Source of the DNA: Flavobacteriaceae bacterium | Lineage (GTDB): Bacteria > Bacteroidota > Bacteroidia > Flavobacteriales > Flavobacteriaceae | DNA length: 8,079 bases | NCBI GenBank assembly: GCA_019752245.1 | Contig: JAIEMH010000052.1 | Location: 1-8,079, forward strand | Direction of reading: 5' to 3' | Shown here: one piece after another, positions 1 through 6,256 of the stretch | How positions within the stretch are numbered: position 1 is the first letter of the stretch | How the letters are laid out: the number at the start of each line of letters is the position of its first letter | Notes under the pieces: model-generated | The model's input: only the letters and a program-made list of their open reading frames with translations | Database searches by the model: none | What the model was told of the DNA's origin: nothing | Position numbers and translations under genes: made by a program

Positions 1-633
1 TTTCAGCAATAAAACAGCTTTTGGCAACTTATTAATTTCTGTAAACTGAATAATAAATCTATACAAATTCCATTCACTACTAGAAACATAAAAGAAAGCA
101 TTTTCTTCACTTTTATTGGTTCTTCCAGCCGAACTCAATGCCAAATAATGCGTTACAACATCGTCATAAACCTTTCGGGCATAAACATTTTTAAACAGTA
201 AAATGTATAATTTCTTCAGAGGATTTCGAGTATGTGAAACCAAAAAGGTGTCGTCAATATCGGATATAAATCCAAAATTCCCTATGTGTGGTCGTATGTA
301 GCTTGCAGTTTCTTTAATTTCTTCATTTCCATCAAAAATACTCACACTGTAGTTTATCCAACCATAATTCCTATTTTCTTCCAACGGAATGCAAAATTTA
401 AAATACCCATCGTCTAAAGTTTTTGTATGGATTTTTTTTCCGTTTTGCTCTAGATAAACATCCGCATTGGCTTTAGTTGCAATACGAAACATTCTAATTA
501 CCGAAGTTGCATTTTTAAAATTCTTCTTTTGAAAATCGTAATCTTCTTTGGAAGTTGGTTTAAAAACATGTCCCATCACAATTAATTCTTGCTCGTTGGC
601 ATATCCGCGGTATAATTTTAGAATGGGTTTCAT
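1..633 (-). CDS. App1-family phosphatidate phosphatase-like protein (DUF2183), 3' end outside the window
   Basis: The reading frame is open from an ATG at 633 to the left edge, giving 211 N-terminal residues with the C-terminus missing. Residues 125-129 read DIDDT within GFISDIDDTFLVSHT. This is the DxDxT nucleophile motif of HAD-type phosphatases in the form seen in the App1 catalytic domain (DUF2183). Residues 182-192 (YVSSSEWNLYR) match the second conserved block of that domain, usually YVSNSPWqLY. Residues 15-115 look beta-rich and probably form the N-terminal domain that precedes DUF2183 in bacterial members. In yeast, App1 converts phosphatidate to diacylglycerol. The bacterial substrate is less certain. 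No signal peptide or membrane segment is visible, so it should act in the cytoplasm or at the inner membrane face. It is divergent from a lipid kinase 59 bp away, which supports a role in lipid phosphate turnover. The family call is solid; the substrate is inferred. Confidence 0.85.
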   Translation of the reverse strand, partial: MKPILKLYRGYANEQELIVMGHVFKPTSKEDYDFQKKNFKNATSVIRMFRIATKANADVYLEQNGKKIHTKTLDDGYFKFCIPLEENRNYGWINYSVSIFDGNEEIKETASYIRPHIGNFGFISDIDDTFLVSHTRNPLKKLYILLFKNVYARKVYDDVVTHYLALSSAGRTNKSEENAFFYVSSSEWNLYRFIIQFTEINKLPKAVLLLK

Positions 634-642
634 TTAATTGCA

Positions 643-650
643 TACATTTG
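643..650 (+). promoter_or_regulatory. Possible -7 box of the lipid kinase promoter
   Basis: TACATTTG matches the Bacteroidota -7 consensus TAnnTTTG and lies 42 bp before the kinase start. No convincing TTG/TTTG -33 element is found at the usual 17-23 bp upstream. Such an element would lie inside the start of the divergent phosphatase gene, so the call is weak. Confidence 0.3.
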
Positions 651-692
651 AAAGAGATTCACAAATTACAAATTTTTTAGCAATAGTAATCC

Positions 693-1568
693 ATGACAGC
701 AAAAAAGAAATACATTTTGGTGGTAAATCCAATTTCTGGCGATGTCGATAAAACCAAGATTTTAAGTAAAACTTTAGCTTTTGCCGAAGAATATAATGTT
801 GAAATTATTGTTTATGAAACCTCTGGAGATAACGATGATACAGCAGTTAAAACACTTTATAATTTGCACAAACCTGAACGAATATTGATTGCTGGTGGCG
901 ATGGAACTATAAAAATGGTTGGTGAAGCTTTAGAAAAGCAAGACGTAATTTTCGGAATTATTCCTGCTGGTTCGGCCAACGGATTGTCTGTAGATTTGAA
1001 TTTGCCATCTACAATTGAAGAAAATCTTTCGGTGTCATTTCACAATCATTTTATGGAAATGGACATGATTTCTATAAACGGAAAGAAAAGTATTCACTTA
1101 AGTGATTTGGGCTTGAATGCTGAACTTGTCAAAAATTATGAAAATGGTTCAACTCGAGGAAAATTAGGTTATGCTTTACAAGTAATTACAACATTAACCG
1201 AACTAGAAGAACCTTTTTCGGCCAAAATTGAAGTTAATAATGAAACTATAGAATGTGTTGCAAGAATGATTGTAATTGCAAATTCTCAAAAATACGGAAC
1301 TGGAGTTACGATAAATCCTGATGGAGTTATGAACGACGGAAAATTTGAAATAGTGATTTTAAAAAATCTAGATTTACTAGTTTTCGGAAAAATAATAACA
1401 GGAAATATTCCAGTAAATTCTGAAGATGTCGAAATTATTTCTACCGATAAAGCAACAATAACTACTGCATTGCCAGTCAGTTTTCAAATTGATGGCGAAT
1501 ATATTGGCGAGGAAACACTATTAGAAATTAAGATTTTACCAGCTCAAATGAAAGTTGCCATTCCGTAA
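693..1568 (+). CDS. Diacylglycerol kinase family lipid kinase (YegS/BmrU/DgkB type)
   Basis: This 291-residue protein is the usual length for the soluble DAGK-catalytic family, which transfers phosphate from ATP to diacylglycerol or a related lipid at the cytoplasmic membrane face. Visible motifs in order are: NPISG (12-16) at the start of the nucleotide-binding fold; GGDGT (68-72), the hallmark ATP-binding loop; PAGSANG (91-97), a variant of the usual PxGTxN(D) block; NPDGVMNDGKFE (208-219), the conserved PDGxxxDG block; and QIDGE (265-269), carrying the Asp-Gly-Glu that in this family forms the catalytic end of the second domain. All key positions seem present. The ATG at 693 places NPISG at the normal distance from the N-terminus. 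There is no signal peptide. The gene is divergent from the App1-type phosphatase, and its stop codon touches that of the next gene on the opposite strand. Family assignment is firm; the exact lipid substrate is unknown. Confidence 0.93.
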   Translation: MTAKKKYILVVNPISGDVDKTKILSKTLAFAEEYNVEIIVYETSGDNDDTAVKTLYNLHKPERILIAGGDGTIKMVGEALEKQDVIFGIIPAGSANGLSVDLNLPSTIEENLSVSFHNHFMEMDMISINGKKSIHLSDLGLNAELVKNYENGSTRGKLGYALQVITTLTELEEPFSAKIEVNNETIECVARMIVIANSQKYGTGVTINPDGVMNDGKFEIVILKNLDLLVFGKIITGNIPVNSEDVEIISTDKATITTALPVSFQIDGEYIGEETLLEIKILPAQMKVAIP

Positions 1569-2717
1569 TTACTTAAATGGATTTCGTTCTTGCCAAACGG
1601 TTTCGGGTTCCAAGTAGGTAAAAATTTTATCAATTTTTTTATCAATTATGGAATTGCTATGTTGCATTAAACCAAACATTTTTTGAGGTTTTGCACCTAC
1701 AGAACTTTTAATTTCTAAGGCAGTTCGGGCAAAAATTATTTCCTTAAAACCTTTATTAATTGAGTAGGCAATCATGTCGTAAAGCATGTTCAGATACAGC
1801 ATTTTTTCTTTTTGAATGGTGTCGTCATAACCAAGAAAATAAGTATCCATTGCTTCGCCATTTTTTATCAATGTGTTGAAACCTATGAGCTTTTCGTCAA
1901 GGAAGTAGCCATAAAACAGAAACCTATCTTTTAAAGTTTCTTTAAAAACACGGAAATGATTTTTTGTTAGAATGAAGGTATTAAATGGTGCGTTTTTTGC
2001 CACATGAAAATACAAATCATAAATGGTTTCTTCGTGTTCAATAATGTCTTCTAGATGTAATTTTCTTTTTTCAATTTCGGTTGCACGTTTGCGAGAACGT
2101 TTGTATTGATCACGGTATTTTTTAGATAAAGAATCGATGTAACTTTGTTCCGATTTCCATTCTTCTTTAATTTTAAAAACCATATTTGGTTGTGTAGAAA
2201 ATTGATAAAAATCTTCAAAACCAGCTTTGTTAAAATTAGAAATTTCAGAACTATCAAAATCTTTGAATGTTGTGATATGAACTTTTTTTCCTTTGTTTTT
2301 AAAAATTATTTTTAATGCTTCAGATGCTTTTTTAAGTGTTTCAATAGCTTCTATTTTGTCAATTTCATAAGAGAAACAAAACGCATTTTGACCCGTAAGC
2401 ATATTATTTCCAATAAATAGAACATGCGAAGAAAAATTTTTAAAAACAAAATTCCTCACTTTAGATTTGATGCATTTGTCTCTGTCTCCAAAAGATTCTA
2501 ATTTGTTTAAATCTAAAAATTGTGAAAGTGCAATACCAACTAATTTTTCTTCTTGAAAAAGGCCAATGTAATGGCAAATCATGTTTTTTGGAGCTGACTT
2601 TTCAAGGATTTCAAAGTATTCTCTAGAAAGAAAGATACAATTAACAGCAAGTTCGTTCCAGTTGGCTGGAATTTCACTAACTTTATGATAAATTGTAAAA
2701 GTAATAGGTGGATTCAA
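1569..2717 (-). CDS. FemAB-like / GNAT-fold acyltransferase (peptidoglycan biosynthesis/recognition family)
   Basis: This 382-residue cytoplasmic protein has no signal peptide or membrane segment. The layout fits a double GNAT fold of the FemAB-like type. The N-terminal half (about 8-180) includes LVGIALSQF (59-67). It is followed by a basic helical stretch YRDQYKRSRKR (201-211) and a C-terminal acyltransferase half with LIGFNTLI (277-284), DTYFLGYD (291-298) and the highly characteristic RTALEIKSSVGAKP (331-344) typical of this family in Bacteroidota. Relatives are annotated as GNAT acetyltransferases or 'peptidogalycan biosynthesis/recognition' proteins; the substrate is not established. 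The start needs care: the frame opens with TTG at 2717, an in-frame TGA lies just upstream at 2736-2738 with no ATG between, and the next Met is residue 46. Because residues 8-45 look like normal family sequence, TTG is preferred. The gene is convergent with the lipid kinase with no spacer and has no room for a private terminator. Confidence 0.8.
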   Translation of the reverse strand: MNPPITFTIYHKVSEIPANWNELAVNCIFLSREYFEILEKSAPKNMICHYIGLFQEEKLVGIALSQFLDLNKLESFGDRDKCIKSKVRNFVFKNFSSHVLFIGNNMLTGQNAFCFSYEIDKIEAIETLKKASEALKIIFKNKGKKVHITTFKDFDSSEISNFNKAGFEDFYQFSTQPNMVFKIKEEWKSEQSYIDSLSKKYRDQYKRSRKRATEIEKRKLHLEDIIEHEETIYDLYFHVAKNAPFNTFILTKNHFRVFKETLKDRFLFYGYFLDEKLIGFNTLIKNGEAMDTYFLGYDDTIQKEKMLYLNMLYDMIAYSINKGFKEIIFARTALEIKSSVGAKPQKMFGLMQHSNSIIDKKIDKIFTYLEPETVWQERNPFK

Positions 2718-2736
2718 TTGCTTAAATAATAGTTTT

Positions 2737-2744
2737 CAAATTTA
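2737..2744 (-). promoter_or_regulatory. Possible -7 box for the FemAB-like gene
   Basis: On the minus strand this reads TAAATTTG, a full match to TAnnTTTG, ending 19 bp before the TTG start. That implies a very short leader, which would agree with the TTG start and not with a start further upstream. No -33 TTG is seen at the expected distance. Confidence 0.3.
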
Positions 2745-2795
2745 GTTAATAATAGTCGGTTTTATATTTAAATACATTTAAAAAAAATAATAGTC

Positions 2796-3074
2796 ATGGA
2801 AAAGTTATCAAAATTAGAAATAGAAAAAAGTATTAAGGCACTTGACCATTGGAGTTTAAATGATAAAAAAATAGAAAAGAAGTTTGAATTTAATGATTTC
2901 AGTGAAGCCTTAAGTTTTATCGTTAGAGTTGGACTTTTGGCGGAAAAGCAAAACCATCATCCTGAATTGTTTACTGTATATAATAAAGTTTCAATTGCTT
3001 TGTCAACTCATGATGCAGATGGATTGACGGATAAAGATTTTAAACTTGCCACTTCAATTGATAAATTAAAATAA
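2796..3074 (+). CDS. phhB: 4a-hydroxytetrahydrobiopterin dehydratase (pterin-4a-carbinolamine dehydratase)
   Basis: This 92-residue protein is typical in length for the PCD/DCoH family. The enzyme dehydrates 4a-hydroxytetrahydrobiopterin to quinonoid dihydropterin, recycling the pterin cofactor of aromatic amino acid hydroxylases such as phenylalanine hydroxylase. The signature is clear: EKQNHHPELF (50-59) with the paired active-site His54-His55-Pro56, Tyr62, then STHDADGLTDKDFKLA (70-85) carrying the third conserved His72 and the GLTxxD block. The usual D-W near the end is D81-F82 here, a common substitution. It stands alone between a divergent FemAB-like gene and a convergent DUF1761 gene, so no hydroxylase partner is visible. 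The ATG at 2796 gives the normal N-terminus (LSKLEIEKSIKAL). A near-consensus -7 box, TACATTTA, lies at 2773-2780. A hairpin terminator begins directly after the stop. Confidence 0.93.
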   Translation: MEKLSKLEIEKSIKALDHWSLNDKKIEKKFEFNDFSEALSFIVRVGLLAEKQNHHPELFTVYNKVSIALSTHDADGLTDKDFKLATSIDKLK

Positions 3075-3101
3075 AAAAGCTCTTCGAGATAAAGAGCTTT
3101 T
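3075..3101. terminator. Intrinsic, probably bidirectional terminator
   Basis: AAAAGCTCTT (3075-3084) pairs perfectly with AAGAGCTTTT (3092-3101) around a 7-nt loop. It begins at the base after the dehydratase stop. A-rich and T-rich flanks on both sides let it serve both the dehydratase (plus) and the convergent DUF1761 gene (minus, stop at 3123-3125). Confidence 0.85.
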
Positions 3102-3122
3102 AAATAAATATAAAATGATAAG

Positions 3123-3602
3123 TTAGATCAGTTGACATAAAATAGCACCCATGATTGTACAAGTAACTACCCAATAGCCACCAGCAATTAACGTGTATTT
3201 CCAACTTCTTCTTTCAAAAAGAGCGCCAACGCCAATAACTGGTAATGCAAAAAATAATCCGGTCATAAAACCATGTAAAGCACCATGTTGAAAAGTGCGA
3301 AACTTTGTTCCATAATCTGCTAAAAAAGCATTGTATGAAGGAAGTGCTTTTGATGCATCGCCTCCAACCATACCTAATGCTCCAGTTTGGTGAATAACAA
3401 GAAATTGCATGATAACCGAAATGAAGAAAGCATAGACAAATGCCATTGCTAAAGTTGCTAAAATATTGCCTCCTTTAATTTTTTCTTCAGAAACTCCAGA
3501 TTCTCTCATCCAAATAGTACCAAAAACTTTTGGATTGTACCAAATAAATCCAACTACAAGCGACGAAAACGCTGATAATAAAAGTATTAATAATGTGTGC
3601 AT
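3123..3602 (-). CDS. DUF1761 family inner-membrane protein
   Basis: This is a 159-residue, strongly hydrophobic protein. Four membrane segments can be read at about residues 3-21, 48-70, 111-129 and 137-157. Diagnostic DUF1761 features are the GFIWYNP block at the end of helix 1 (18-24), an FGTIWMRESG stretch right after it, HGALHG before helix 3 (106-111), FERRSWKY (129-136) and GGYW in helix 4 (141-144). The length and motif order match the family. Its biochemical function is not known, and neither the sequence nor the neighbours suggest one. The ATG at 3602 starts directly into the first helix, which is normal here. The gene is monocistronic: it shares a terminator with the upstream-lying dehydratase and has its own leader of about 30 bp behind a TATATTTG box. 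Confidence 0.87.
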   Translation of the reverse strand: MHTLLILLLSAFSSLVVGFIWYNPKVFGTIWMRESGVSEEKIKGGNILATLAMAFVYAFFISVIMQFLVIHQTGALGMVGGDASKALPSYNAFLADYGTKFRTFQHGALHGFMTGLFFALPVIGVGALFERRSWKYTLIAGGYWVVTCTIMGAILCQLI

Positions 3603-3630
3603 AATTTGAAAGTTTTATTGATTAGTATAA

Positions 3631-3638
3631 CAAATATA
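3631..3638 (-). promoter_or_regulatory. Possible -7 box for the DUF1761 gene
   Basis: On the minus strand it reads TATATTTG, a full match to TAnnTTTG, 28 bp before the ATG. The surrounding region is very AT-rich, so chance matches are likely, and no -33 TTG is seen. Confidence 0.35.
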
Positions 3639-3785
3639 TAATTTTATTTAGTTTTGAGAATCATTTTTTATTGTAAGAAAAAAAATATAAAAATTCATAA
3701 ATTTATTCAAAAAAATGTATTTCATCGATTTTATTTGCTTATAAACGATAATTTGTGTTGTTTTACATCTCCAAATAAATAATTT

Positions 3786-4640
3786 ATGAAAGCAGTAATT
3801 ACTCTTTTAGCATCTTTGTTTTTCTCAGTTATTACATATGCAGAAATTTCTGTATCCGAAAAGAATGCGCTTTTGCAATTCAACAAATCCACAAACGGAG
3901 AACAGTGGAAAACAAAATGGAATTTGAATACTCCAGTTACTACTTGGTATGGGGTTAAAGTTGTTAATAATAAAGTTGTTTCAATTGATTTGTCAGATAA
4001 TAATTTGTCGGGTACAATTCCTGCTTCAATTTCTGATTTAAGATATTTAAATGTTTTAAATCTGTTTAAAAATCAAGTTTCTGGTTCTATTCCTCAATCT
4101 ATTGGTGATATGAAATCACTTCAAGTTTTAAATATTTCGTTTAATAAATTAACAGGATCAATTCCAAATGAATTGTCAAATGCAACTTCATTAGTAGAAA
4201 TTGAGCTATTCATGAACAATTTATCAGGTGAATTACCAACTTCAATTGGTTTGCTGACTAAACTTCAAACGTTATCATTGTACAACAACCAAATTTCTGG
4301 AGAGATACCAAATTCATTGTATGATTTGAAATCGCTCAAAGTTTTGCAATTAAATAGTAATAAATTAGTTGGAAATTTAAGTAATTCTGTTTCTAAATTA
4401 GTTGCTCTTGAAAATCTAAGTTTATTTGATAATAAAATGAATGGACAAGTTCCTTTAGATATAGAGAAATTAGAAAATCTAACAGAAATGAATATTTCAT
4501 ATAATAATTTTAATGGATTGGTTTCTAAAAAATTAGCTAAAAAAGATGTTTTAAGTATGACTATGATTAATGAGTACGGTGTTGCTGTAACTTTAAATGT
4601 GCACGTTGATAAAGATAAAGCAATAGTTTCAGAGGAATAA
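3786..4640 (+). CDS. Secreted leucine-rich-repeat protein with plant-type repeats
   Basis: This 284-residue protein starts with a signal peptide (1-19, MKAVITLLASLFFSVITYA, likely cleaved before EIS). Residues 22-60 form an N-cap with NALLQFNKSTNGEQW and TTWYGVKV. It resembles the cap found on many bacterial LRR proteins and on plant LRR receptors. Eight 24-residue repeats follow (starts near 62, 86, 110, 134, 158, 182, 206, 230) on the pattern LxxLxLxxNxLSGxIPxSIxxL. The consensus fades in repeats 6-8, where IP is replaced by LS, VP or VS. The last 30 residues are unrelated and show no membrane anchor, lipobox Cys or clear T9SS sorting domain, so the protein is probably exported to the periplasm or released. 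Such proteins often bear the misleading name 'two component regulator three Y domain'. The role is probably protein or glycan binding (inferred). The upstream 183 bp (3603-3785) is very AT-rich with no clear promoter. A strong terminator follows. Confidence 0.88.
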   Translation: MKAVITLLASLFFSVITYAEISVSEKNALLQFNKSTNGEQWKTKWNLNTPVTTWYGVKVVNNKVVSIDLSDNNLSGTIPASISDLRYLNVLNLFKNQVSGSIPQSIGDMKSLQVLNISFNKLTGSIPNELSNATSLVEIELFMNNLSGELPTSIGLLTKLQTLSLYNNQISGEIPNSLYDLKSLKVLQLNSNKLVGNLSNSVSKLVALENLSLFDNKMNGQVPLDIEKLENLTEMNISYNNFNGLVSKKLAKKDVLSMTMINEYGVAVTLNVHVDKDKAIVSEE

Positions 4641-4658
4641 TATGATACTATTAAATAT

Positions 4659-4695
4659 AAAAAAACCTTAAGGAAGATTCTTTAAGGTTTTTTTT
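4659..4695 (+). terminator. Intrinsic terminator after the LRR gene
   Basis: The left arm (A-run, then CCTTAAGGA) pairs with TCTTTAAGG followed by eight Ts. The stem has one G-T wobble and a loop of about 4 nt. It begins 18 bp after the LRR stop and separates the LRR gene from the response regulator. Confidence 0.87.
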
Positions 4696-4722
4696 GTGGT
4701 TAATCTAAAATATATATATTTG
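4693..4722 (+). promoter_or_regulatory. Bacteroidota-type promoter of the response regulator
   Basis: TTTG (4693-4696), an 18-bp spacer, then TATATTTG (4715-4722) fit the sigma-ABfr consensus TTTG-N19-TAnnTTTG. This is the only place in the window where both elements sit at proper spacing. The start codon is 43 bp downstream, leaving a leader of about 35 nt. The -33 TTTG is built from the end of the T-tract of the preceding terminator. Confidence 0.6.
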
Positions 4723-4765
4723 AGGATTATTGAGTAGGATAGGTATGTACCTTAAAAGATAATTT

Positions 4766-5401
4766 ATGAAGATTGAAAAAAATATTTTGTTGGTTGATGA
4801 TCACATGGTGGTTAGAAAAGGTATTGAGTTGATATTAAGTTCTAATATACCTAACGTGTCTATATATAATTCTCAAAATTATGAAGAAGCGCTAGAGATA
4901 TTAAAAACTTTAAACATTGATTTGATATTATTAGATATCAATATTAATGGAGTTGAAAATATCAAAATAATGAAAGAAATTAAAGAGATTCAAAAATCTA
5001 CTAAAATTCTTATTTTTTCATCTCACGAAGAAAGTCAGTATGGACTTAGATATATTCAAAATGGAGCTGATGGTTATTTAAATAAATTTTGTTCACAAGA
5101 CAGAATTGTTTCTGCGGTTAGTGAGATGATAGAAAAAGGAAGTTTTTATAGTGATGATACTAGAGAAAAATTGAATTCTAAAACAAAAAAGAAAAACAAA
5201 ATAAATTCTATAGATAGTCTATCAAATAGAGAGTTTGAGATTGCTCAATTACTGATAAATGGTTACGGTAATTTAGAGATTTCAAATAAACTAGATATTC
5301 AAATGTCAACTGTAAGTACATATAAAAATCGAATTTTTGATAAATTAAGCGTTAATAATATTGTTTCTTTATCAGATTTGTTTAAGGATCATAATTTATA
5401 G
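4766..5401 (+). CDS. NarL/LuxR-type response regulator, orphan
   Basis: The 211-residue length is standard for the family. The receiver domain (about 5-122) has the acidic pair D11-D12, the phospho-acceptor D57 (LILLDI), S85 in ILIFSS, and K107 in GADGYLNKF, so all phosphorylation-site residues are present. A lysine-rich linker (133-147) leads to a LuxR-type helix-turn-helix (about 152-205). That domain has LSNREFEIAQLLINGYGN, EISNKLDIQMSTVSTYKNRIFDKL and the recognition helix around MSTVSTYKNRI. The usual 'E-V' after LSxRE is E-I, and the G-x-x-NxEIS block is intact. It is predicted to bind DNA as a dimer when phosphorylated by a histidine kinase. No kinase is in the window, so the signal and targets are unknown. 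The gene is very AT-rich, has its own promoter, and is followed 4 bp after its stop by a decayed second copy. The nearby secreted-protein genes are candidate targets only by position. Confidence 0.93.
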   Translation: MKIEKNILLVDDHMVVRKGIELILSSNIPNVSIYNSQNYEEALEILKTLNIDLILLDININGVENIKIMKEIKEIQKSTKILIFSSHEESQYGLRYIQNGADGYLNKFCSQDRIVSAVSEMIEKGSFYSDDTREKLNSKTKKKNKINSIDSLSNREFEIAQLLINGYGNLEISNKLDIQMSTVSTYKNRIFDKLSVNNIVSLSDLFKDHNL

Positions 5402-5405
5402 CTTT

Positions 5406-6046
5406 ATGTCAAAATGAATTCTTATAAAAAATATTTTATTGGGTGATGATTACTTGGTCGTTAGAAAAGGAATTGAACTAATTATAAATGATAGTTTTCC
5501 AAATGCAGTTATTTAAATGCTGCAAATTATGCAGAAGCAATTGAAATAATTAAAACAGTTGCTGTAAATTAAGTCGTTTTAGATATAATAATTAATGGAG
5601 TCGAGGATTTCAAAAACTTAAAGGAAATTAAAAGTATTCAAAAAGATACTAAGATTTTAGTTTTTATCTGCCATGATGAGGAGTTTTATGAGGTTAGAGA
5701 TATTAAAAATGGTGCCGATGGCTTTCTAAATAAATATTCTTCAGAAGATAAAATAGCCAATGCAATTACTGAAGTTTTAAAAGGTGGACACTATTGCAGT
5801 GACGCTCTAAAGATAAAGCTCAAAAAAGTTGCCAATAAAAAAACAGTTCAAATCCAATAGAAATCTTATCTAATAGAAATTTTGATAGCTAAAATGTTGA
5901 TTTACTGATTTGTAAATTTTGAAATCGCTAATAGACTTAATATTCAAATGTCAACTGTAAGTACCTACAAAAATAGAGTTTTTGAAAAGCTTGATATTAA
6001 TAATATTGTTGCTTTATCTTCCTTTTTTAAAGAAAATATTAATTAA
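5406..6046 (+). pseudogene. Decayed tandem copy of the response regulator
   Basis: Conceptual translation across three frames aligns along the full length of the upstream regulator. Segment one is KNILLGDDYLVVRKGIELI (from 5427). Then come LDIIINGVEDFKNLKEI, GADGFLNKYSSEDKI, LSNRNFDS, and EIANRLNIQMSTVSTYKNR to the end at TAA 6044-6046. Lesions seen: TGA at 5415-5417 in the starting frame; a one-base loss near 5514, which leaves TAA 5514-5516; an in-frame TAA at 5570-5572 just before the phospho-Asp; a frame change in the A-rich linker near 5830-5850; TAA at 5890-5892; and another frame change before 5921. VDD has become GDD and the conserved Ser of the receiver has become Ile. The phospho-Asp, the Lys and the recognition helix are kept. 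A stretch of 25 nt (5940-5964) is identical to 5295-5319 of the intact gene, 645 bp away. No intact protein can be made. Confidence 0.9.
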
Positions 6047-6084
6047 AATATAAATACATTAGTTTTTTACTATTTGATTATATG

Positions 6085-6118
6085 TTAATGCTTTGTCTTT
6101 ATTAATGCTTTCTTTTTG
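6085..6118. repeat. Imperfect 17-bp tandem repeat
   Basis: TTAATGCTTT occurs at 6085-6094 and again at 6102-6111, and the following seven bases of each unit are similar (GTCTTTA and CTTTTTG). The repeat lies in the gap after the decayed regulator. Its function is unknown, and it may be chance in AT-rich DNA. Confidence 0.4.
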
Positions 6119-6150
6119 TAGTATTTATTCTACTCGTTAAAATTTCAAAA

Positions 6151-6184
6151 TGTTAAAGTTTTACAAAAAAAAATAGTATTTTCG
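6151..6184 (+). promoter_or_regulatory. Possible promoter with palindromic upstream element for the truncated surface-protein gene
   Basis: A near-palindrome TGTTAAAGTTTTACA (6151-6165, one mismatched pair around a central G) is followed by TATTTTCG (6177-6184), one mismatch from TAnnTTTG. No proper TTTG -33 is present; the palindrome occupies that place, as an operator or activator site could. It lies 72 bp before the ATG at 6257. The rest of the gap 6047-6256 shows only AT-rich sequence and the short tandem repeat. Confidence 0.3.
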
Positions 6185-6256
6185 CACTCAAAATTAATAC
6201 TGTGTGTGAACGGTATTGGTTTTATATAAAATTTTTAACCAAATGGTGCCTCAAGT

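Noticed and set aside
2051..2257. A second open frame on the minus strand
   Set aside because: It lies wholly inside the FemAB-like gene in another frame, has low-complexity residue content and no recognisable motif; it is a shadow.
3734..3755. TTTG and ATAATTTG upstream of the LRR gene as a promoter
   Set aside because: The two elements are only about 11 bp apart and the second does not match TAnnTTTG; spacing and sequence both fail.
3786..5401. LRR protein and response regulator as one two-component operon
   Set aside because: A strong terminator and a separate promoter lie between them; the 'two component regulator' label often given to such LRR proteins has no support in this sequence.
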